From NCBI GenBank assembly GCA_038321615.1, contig JBBQFC010000080.1, positions 1 to 10,951 on the forward strand: DNA of 10,951 nt. The letters run 5' to 3'. The DNA comes from JBBQFC01 sp038321615 (GTDB taxonomy: Bacteria > Bacteroidota > Bacteroidia > Flavobacteriales_D > Cryomorphaceae). The notes below the pieces were generated by a model. That model worked only from the letters and a program-made list of their open reading frames with translations. It had not been told where the DNA came from and made no database searches. Positions 6,711 through 10,951 of the stretch are shown piece after piece. The first letter of the stretch is position 1; the number at the start of each line of letters is the position of its first letter. Made by a program: the position numbers and the translations under genes.

Positions 6711-8021
6711 TTACTCCTTCAAATTTAGAAGTGTTTCGCCTATTTCATTGCGCAATTTAGTCGGCACTCCTACCTCATCTGCAAATCTAGGCCAGCTGTT
6801 TACAGTTGTGCTGATATCATCTATGATCGCGGATGCATTCTTCGAACCAATAGATTCGCCAATTTTGAGCAGGTCACTTTTAGTTATACCGCTTCTCTTG
6901 CCATTAATACTCAAGGCATGTTGGCTTACCCATTCGCTACCTGGCCGAAAGGCATGGCAAAGATCATAAGCTGGTGCCAACTCCCATGTTCCACCCTGCT
7001 TGAGTAAAAAAGAAAAATTCTTGGTATGATCATCACAATTTCGGGCAATGACATTGAACACCATCCTTCGGAACAACTGTTCCGCATCGGGGTAGCTTAA
7101 TTTTAGCTCGCGCAGGCACTGAAATAGCTGCTCGTAACTGAAACTATGCACTAAGTTGTAATCGAAATGCTTCATAGCGCAGAAGGTCTGTACATGATGT
7201 TTCACATCGCCACCTGCTCTATCAAATCGCTTAGTCATAAAATGGGCTCTTCCATTTTCCTCCATCAGCCGCGATGGCATCATTTCTATACCGCTCGCCA
7301 AGGCCATGTGATAGTAGGCCATTTCTACTCTGCCGTAACCCATCGTACGGCCTATTTGGACATCGCTTACGCCGTCGAACTTTATCAACCAATGCTCGAA
7401 TCCCTTGGGAGCAAAAGTCTGCCCTGATTTTACTTCCCCACTTTTTTGATTCCAGGCAATTACCGCCTTAGGTCGGGCACCTCCGGCAGAAGTACCGATT
7501 TTCAACATATCGAGAACGGCTTGCTCTTCGTCTTTTTTCATGGAAGTGCTAAATCGTTCCCGCTGTTCGAGCAATTTTTGGGCTGTATTAATCAGCGTTT
7601 CCATTTCTATGGCAAATGTTCGCTTCGTTGCTTTCAACACTGCGGGCTCAAATTCCAAAGCACCCATACCGCGCGTGCCAATAAAAGAAAGCATCTCTAC
7701 TGGATTCATATCGCCTTGCGGTCGACCTTGCTGAGCCAACCATATATTAATCAGCTGATTTCCATATTTATCTGGCAAGGAATCTGCAAGCAATCCAGGG
7801 AGTCCTCTGAAGGTGTCAAATGCTGAATTTCGCTCTTTTGTAATTTCCGGAAATGAATATACCCTTTGCCGGTCCGCAAGCGGCATTTTCAAGGGAGCCA
7901 ATTCCCAATTTAATCGTTTGAATGCTGAATCGTATTCGAATCCAGCATAACCCTTTCGAGCATCCCAAGCTACTGCTCCCACTAATTGACCCCAAATGTT
8001 GATTTCCGCGACCTGCATCAT
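6711..8021 (-). CDS. hipA: HipA-family serine/threonine kinase toxin
   Basis: The 436-residue protein matches the length of E. coli HipA (about 440), a kinase toxin that in E. coli phosphorylates glutamyl-tRNA synthetase and causes growth arrest. The N-terminal HipA_N-type subdomain contains FRGLPGLLADSLPDKYG (71-87) and FIGTRGMGALEF. The nucleotide-binding loop is GTSAGGARPKAV (176-187), followed by IKFDG and KRFDR. The catalytic segment RNCDDHTKNF places Asp330 and Asn335 where E. coli has Asp309 and Asn314. The metal-binding Asp353 (PAYDL) corresponds to Asp332, with the same 23-residue spacing. All key residues are present, so it should be active. Its ATG directly follows the hipB TAA with no gap (a second ATG follows), so the genes are coupled. 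The cellular target here is unknown. Confidence 0.93.
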   Translation of the reverse strand: MMQVAEINIWGQLVGAVAWDARKGYAGFEYDSAFKRLNWELAPLKMPLADRQRVYSFPEITKERNSAFDTFRGLPGLLADSLPDKYGNQLINIWLAQQGRPQGDMNPVEMLSFIGTRGMGALEFEPAVLKATKRTFAIEMETLINTAQKLLEQRERFSTSMKKDEEQAVLDMLKIGTSAGGARPKAVIAWNQKSGEVKSGQTFAPKGFEHWLIKFDGVSDVQIGRTMGYGRVEMAYYHMALASGIEMMPSRLMEENGRAHFMTKRFDRAGGDVKHHVQTFCAMKHFDYNLVHSFSYEQLFQCLRELKLSYPDAEQLFRRMVFNVIARNCDDHTKNFSFLLKQGGTWELAPAYDLCHAFRPGSEWVSQHALSINGKRSGITKSDLLKIGESIGSKNASAIIDDISTTVNSWPRFADEVGVPTKLRNEIGETLLNLKE

Positions 8022-8369
8022 TTACCAATCTATCTTAGATTTGGACTCCTCGTTCTTAGATGGTTTAGCTCTTACCCGTTGACGCTTTTCCTTTTGCAAT
8101 TTGGCTAAAGCCAAAGGGCTGAACACTTCGCGCACTTCAAATACTTCCAGCACATGCAATTGATCCAATGTACGCAATACCTGAATGAGCGTAGCAAGGG
8201 TAACAGTCTCACCCCGCTCCAGCAAACTCAACGTTGAGCGGCTTATACCAGCATCGCGCGCTAGGACATCCTGGGTTTTGTTTTGATCCATGCGATGATG
8301 CCGAGTAAAGTTGCCCATAAGTTCTAAAAGTGATTTATCACTCTTTTCATTGAATGAATTATCAGTCAT
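8022..8369 (-). CDS. hipB: HipB-family antitoxin, Xre-type DNA-binding protein
   Basis: The 115-residue protein has a central Xre/Cro-type helix-turn-helix (about 30-68, TQDVLARDAGISRSTLSLLE), as in HipB antitoxins that bind the operator and neutralise HipA. It is longer than E. coli HipB (88 residues) at both ends. The C-terminal extension (about 92-115) is strongly basic, rich in Lys and Arg, and ends in Ile-Asp-Trp. E. coli HipB also ends in an acidic residue followed by Trp, and that tail contacts HipA. Gene order (antitoxin first) and zero spacing to hipA fit the standard operon. Autoregulation is expected, and palindromes lie just upstream. The N-terminal start at 8369 is the first ATG after the predicted promoters. 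Confidence 0.9.
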   Translation of the reverse strand: MTDNSFNEKSDKSLLELMGNFTRHHRMDQNKTQDVLARDAGISRSTLSLLERGETVTLATLIQVLRTLDQLHVLEVFEVREVFSPLALAKLQKEKRQRVRAKPSKNEESKSKIDW

Positions 8370-8379
8370 AATATGCTCT

Positions 8380-8444
8380 ATTCAACTTAATGAATGATAT
8401 ATAATGCAAATATAGCGTTTTTAATGCAAAGATACGCCAGTATC
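8380..8444 (-). promoter_or_regulatory. hipBA promoter and candidate operator region
   Basis: Two -7 boxes lie in tandem on the minus strand, TATCTTTG (8434-8427) and TATATTTG (8414-8407). They sit in 20-nt-spaced direct repeats; on the plus strand these read TAATGCAAATATAGCG (8402-8417) and TAATGCAAAGATACG (8422-8436). A perfect inverted repeat GATAC-GCCA-GTATC (8431-8444) overlaps the distal box. A second, ATTCA-N6-TGAAT (8380-8395), lies between the promoter and the hipB ATG. Palindromes overlapping the promoter are what is expected for an autorepressed hipBA operon. Which one HipB binds is inference. Confidence 0.5.
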
Positions 8445-8476
8445 AAAATGCAGAATTCCAATTGCCGCGACACAAC

Positions 8477-8644
8477 ATGAACGAACCAATGTATTGGCCA
8501 GAGCTACTTCAAAAAACGGAATTTATCGACCAAAATCAACAGGATTCCCTTACTTTCGAAGCCGCAGAATTACCAAAACCGCCTACCAATAATATAAAGC
8601 CGGCCAAAGCAAATCTGAGCCACCGATTAACCATTAACCTTTAA
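8477..8644 (+). CDS. Possible small protein upstream of the FKBP gene (55 residues)
   Basis: An ATG at 8477 opens a frame of 55 codons ending 2 nt before the FKBP start, in the same direction. The product is polar, begins MNEPMYWPELLQ and has no recognisable domain, signal or membrane segment. The tight junction is what translational coupling would look like, but no clear promoter is seen on this strand and the stretch may simply be the untranslated leader of the lipoprotein gene. I would not rely on it without conservation data. Confidence 0.3.
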   Translation: MNEPMYWPELLQKTEFIDQNQQDSLTFEAAELPKPPTNNIKPAKANLSHRLTINL

Positions 8645-8646
8645 AA

Positions 8647-9099
8647 ATGAAGCGCATCTTGTTATTTTTACTGGCCGCATGTACCGCTGTCCATTGCAAT
8701 AAAGACGACGAAAAAGACCAGTCTGCAATCGACAATGAAATCATTCTCAAATACATCGCCGACAACAATCTGGATGCCCAAAATGTGGGCGGCGGACTCT
8801 ATTTTGTAGATGAAGAGACGGGCACCGGCGCAAACCCCACGCCATCATCGACGGTAAGGGTGGCCTATCGCGGATATTTTACCAACGGACAGGTTTTTGA
8901 CGAAAGTAATCCAGATGGAATCGTCTTCGGTCTCAACCAGGTCATTCAAGGCTGGACCACGGGAATTCCCTATTTCAAAAAAGGTGGCCGGGGCACGCTG
9001 CTGATCCCATCCGCATTGGCTTACGGCAGCAATCCCCGCAGCGGCATACCGGCGAATAGCGTACTTATTTTCGATATTCATCTGATCAATATTCTTTGA
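8647..9099 (+). CDS. FKBP-type peptidyl-prolyl isomerase, predicted lipoprotein
   Basis: The 150-residue product is a single FKBP domain (about 62-150) behind a lipoprotein signal and a short linker. FKBPs catalyse cis-trans isomerisation of Xaa-Pro bonds and help fold exported proteins. Recognisable pocket residues are Tyr74 (AYRGYFTNG), Phe84-Asp85 (VFDES), Val99-Ile100 and Trp103 (VIQGWTTG), Tyr126 (ALAYG) and Phe142 (LIFDIHL). The N terminus is MKRILLFLLAACTAVHCNKDDEKD. Cys12 fits the classical lipobox (LAAC) but leaves a very short signal. Cys17 is followed by NKDDE, which resembles the acidic sorting signal of Bacteroidota surface lipoproteins, but its -1 residue is His. The ATG follows an A-rich stretch. 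Its client proteins are unknown. Confidence 0.9.
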   Translation: MKRILLFLLAACTAVHCNKDDEKDQSAIDNEIILKYIADNNLDAQNVGGGLYFVDEETGTGANPTPSSTVRVAYRGYFTNGQVFDESNPDGIVFGLNQVIQGWTTGIPYFKKGGRGTLLIPSALAYGSNPRSGIPANSVLIFDIHLINIL

Positions 9100-9105
9100 A
9101 CCGAA

Positions 9106-9136
9106 GTCCCAAAGAAATGGGGACGCTCCTGTTTTT
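9106..9136 (+). terminator. Possible terminator after the FKBP gene
   Basis: GTCCC (9106-9110) pairs with GGGAC (9120-9124) around a 9-nt loop, and five T residues follow at 9132-9136. A second small hairpin, CGGC (9139-9142) with GCCG (9152-9155), is followed by T-runs at 9158-9162 and 9165-9169. Each is weak alone, but the pair just past the stop makes termination here plausible. The rest of the gap to 9282 shows nothing recognisable. Confidence 0.35.
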
Positions 9137-9282
9137 CCCGGCTGCGGTCTTGCCGAGTTTTTGCTTTTTGGGAATGTCGAGAATCTGTTTTTATGACGAT
9201 TTGGCTCTTTTCATATCCTAAAGTTGAAAGTCATCTGCTTTCCATATGTCTGAAGAAAGAGACCAATTACCATCCATCACTC

Positions 9283-9636
9283 CTACTCCGGATAAATAAT
9301 GCGAATAGCTGACTTGGCAAAATTACGCGCAACGCTTCGGGAAATGTTTCCCTGAATCAAACAGTGTGCATAATTGGCCTTAATCGGATCGTGCACCGGT
9401 TCCAATCCGAGCGATCGGGCGTGGCGAGCGATCAGCGCATAAAGCCTGAACCGACTCCTATCTTGAATGGCATGTGAATGCGTGGTCAGCCTTTCCACAT
9501 CAACTGACAAACCGTGTTCACCACTTTTTAGGCTAAAACTTGAAGAAGCGGAGCTTCCGTCATCTTTTATAAAATTAGGATTCAAATACTGAACACGGCG
9601 TAGCAAAAGATCAGCATCGTGAATGGTTTCCGGCAT
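9283..9636 (-). CDS. Conserved-looking hypothetical protein, 117 residues
   Basis: I recognise a pattern but not a named family. The order LLLRRV, a Ser-rich SSASSSFS segment, LSVDVERL, an Arg/Ala helix (ARHARSLGL), DPIKANYAHCLIQG and a C-terminal basic helix (SRSVARNFAKSAIRII) recalls small uncharacterised proteins seen in many bacteria. No signal peptide or membrane segment is present, so it is probably cytoplasmic. It starts 8 nt after the stop of a 47-residue reading frame on the same strand, so the two likely form a unit. Whether they act as partners cannot be decided from the sequence. The frame is intact from ATG to stop. Confidence 0.65.
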   Translation of the reverse strand: MPETIHDADLLLRRVQYLNPNFIKDDGSSASSSFSLKSGEHGLSVDVERLTTHSHAIQDRSRFRLYALIARHARSLGLEPVHDPIKANYAHCLIQGNISRSVARNFAKSAIRIIYPE

Positions 9637-9644
9637 CGGGCAGG

Positions 9645-9788
9645 TCAGGAATTGAAATGTTCAATCAGCTGGCGGAAAAGAGCGTCAAGGCTTCCTTCTG
9701 CAACAGCTACATCATTTTCAAAAAGGATTAATTCACGCGCTCCTTCCGGTAAAAAAATTCTCCAGCTCGGCAGATTGGGATAAGGCAT
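9645..9788 (-). CDS. Small hypothetical protein, 47 residues
   Basis: Minus-strand ATG at 9788 gives MPYPNLPSWRIFLPEGAREL and then a mainly acidic, hydrophobic tail ending in LDALFRQLIEHFNS. It ends 8 nt before the 117-residue gene, which suggests one transcript and a paired function. I do not know the family. It could be a short intact gene or the surviving 3' end of a larger one, because reading frames upstream look broken. No clear promoter is visible. Confidence 0.5.
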   Translation of the reverse strand: MPYPNLPSWRIFLPEGARELILFENDVAVAEGSLDALFRQLIEHFNS

Positions 9789-10033
9789 TGTTCATACGCC
9801 AAAAGTCCAGCTAGCTACTCAAATTGGAGAGATAGCCATGACCTGTCGGTCTTTTCGCTTATGATTTGAATGGCTGCACCCAATGCCAATGAAATTTGCT
9901 CGGAGAAAAAGTTGAAGTCTCACGTTTCATCACTCGGAACTTCATCCCATCGTATTAAAACTTACCCAATCGATTTCCCCGACGACACAGCTTGTCGCAA
10001 TGACACCCTATTTTCGCATTAAAATAAGAATAC
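9789..10033. other. Gene-free stretch, possible coding remnant on the minus strand
   Basis: No intact gene is supported in these 245 nt. On the minus strand, one frame reads FFSEQISLALGAAIQIISEK and continues to a TAG near 9815, which looks more protein-like than random. Another frame then reads LDFWRMNNALSQSAELENFF before TGA, overlapping the start of the 47-residue gene. This could be a frameshifted third member of the small-gene unit. TATTTTCG (10009-10016) is a weak plus-strand -7 box 17 nt before the next gene. Confidence 0.3.
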
Positions 10034-10951
10034 ATGGAAACAAACATCAAACAAAAGATTCTAAACAGCATTGATAAAATTTATGAAGAAGCCGGGAGCT
10101 GCGAGCTGAAGTCAGAATTTTTCGAATTGGTAGATCCCGAGCTTTGTATCTTATGTGCGTATTTTCGAACATCGAAAATTCAGGCATTTCTGGTCGCAAT
10201 AGTTATTGTACTCAATTATAAGGGAGACTCAGTTGACCTGAATGATCTGAGCAAATTTTTTCATTTAAATCCTATAAAAATTCTTGAATACATTGATGAT
10301 CTTGAATATCTGCACAAAGTGAATATTTTGAAAAAAGAAGTCTCCCGTCACCGCATGCAACTTACCGGAACGAACAACCAGTTTACCATCAACGAGAAGA
10401 TCACTGAAGCCATTCTTCAGAATAAACCCATGCCTGATCTCGAATCCGAAAAGTTTGAAAATGCCCTCTGTCTGCTTAAAAAGCTAAATGACCTTATTGA
10501 CGAAAGGAGTGATGAAAAAATCTCAACTTCCAAGCTTTTCCGCAAAGCCAGCCAATTGATCGATGAAAATAGCCATTTCCCTTTAATTGAGAAAATAAAC
10601 GCTATTCACCTGAATACGGATGACAATTTTTTATTCCTTTATTTGATATGGCAGGTCATAAATGGGCATCAGGAAACCGCTCTGGGACTAACGCTGGAAA
10701 ATATTTTCGACAATGTGAATATCCGTATAAATTATATGCAGGAATTCTATCACGGCAACAATAAATTGCTCGCAAATGATTGGATAAAAATCGATAAAGC
10801 CAATTTTTTCAATAACACGTATGTCTCAATTTCGGAGCGGTCTATTCAACTTTTAAATGAAGTGGGGATCAATCTTTTTGCCAACGAAGAGAAAAGCGAC
10901 AACATCATCAAACCGGAAGATATTCCGCAAAGGGAATTGGTTTTTAGCGCA
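10034..10951 (+). CDS. N-terminal part of a probable AAA-family ATPase (partial at window end)
   Basis: An open frame runs 306 codons from the ATG at 10034 to the window edge without a stop. The start METNIKQKILNSIDKIYEEA is followed by a helical region and a segment around residues 60-105 (DLNDLSKFFHLNPIKILEYI) that looks like a winged-helix domain. The last residues visible (IIKPEDIPQRELVFS) resemble the linker that precedes the ATPase core in a Bacteroidota group of AAA ATPases with a winged-helix N terminus. The Walker motifs would lie beyond the window, so the ATPase call is inference. The gene is visibly more AT-rich than trhO, the SDR or rimK, which may reflect transfer. It is long, cytoplasmic-looking and has no signal peptide. 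Confidence 0.6.
   Translation, partial: METNIKQKILNSIDKIYEEAGSCELKSEFFELVDPELCILCAYFRTSKIQAFLVAIVIVLNYKGDSVDLNDLSKFFHLNPIKILEYIDDLEYLHKVNILKKEVSRHRMQLTGTNNQFTINEKITEAILQNKPMPDLESEKFENALCLLKKLNDLIDERSDEKISTSKLFRKASQLIDENSHFPLIEKINAIHLNTDDNFLFLYLIWQVINGHQETALGLTLENIFDNVNIRINYMQEFYHGNNKLLANDWIKIDKANFFNNTYVSISERSIQLLNEVGINLFANEEKSDNIIKPEDIPQRELVFSA

Noticed and set aside
7167..7826. Plus-strand open frames within hipA
   Set aside because: They are antisense to a full-length HipA with all catalytic residues and show no protein family features.
8462..8476. TTG start at 8462 for the small plus-strand frame
   Set aside because: An ATG follows after five codons, and no ribosome-binding or promoter signal favours the TTG.
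9100..9282. Possible remnant of a transposase or tRNA gene after the FKBP gene
   Set aside because: No tRNA T-loop motif, no inverted repeat ends and no recognisable transposase motif. Only two weak terminator-like hairpins are visible.

Overview
The window looks like chromosomal DNA of a Bacteroidota bacterium, probably a Flavobacteriales-like lineage; the family-level guess is weak. Four observations point there. Several promoters fit the Bacteroidota -7 box TAnnTTTG. Starts lack obvious Shine-Dalgarno sequences. The predicted FKBP lipoprotein has an acidic, lysine-containing stretch after its second cysteine. The RNase P RNA and several proteins also look Bacteroidota-like. No rRNA, tRNA, CRISPR array or intact insertion sequence was seen.

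Left part (1-2820). A class A RNase P RNA gene (rnpB) on the minus strand is divergent from trhO, a tRNA U34 hydroxylase; their promoters overlap. After trhO comes a short AT-rich array of 7-bp repeats, then a probable two-gene unit: an unknown 109-residue protein and a classical short-chain dehydrogenase/reductase.

Middle (2817-5210). This holds a protein-glutamylation module. rimK (ATP-grasp S6 glutamate ligase) overlaps by 4 nt the end of a retropepsin-like RimB-type protease gene on the minus strand. A zinc-dependent succinylglutamate desuccinylase/aspartoacylase-family gene diverges from them. The SDR and rimK converge so tightly that their stop codons share bases.

Centre right (5211-6710). 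A gene for an unrecognised exported protein is followed by about 600 bp without an intact gene. That stretch holds the clearest unexpected signal of the window: a decayed second copy of a desuccinylase/aspartoacylase-family gene (about 6325-6645), broken by several frameshifts and stops but still alignable to the intact gene at 4215-5210.

Right part (6711-10951). A complete hipBA toxin-antitoxin operon has repeated -7 boxes and small palindromes upstream of hipB. A divergent FKBP-type prolyl isomerase lipoprotein follows, then an unrecognised minus-strand pair of small genes (47 and 117 residues), and finally the N-terminal 306 codons of a larger protein, probably an AAA-family ATPase, cut by the window edge. 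The last third looks like accessory DNA: a toxin-antitoxin pair, small unknown genes, decayed reading frames and a more AT-rich final gene.

All calls come from reading the sequence; no database search was run.
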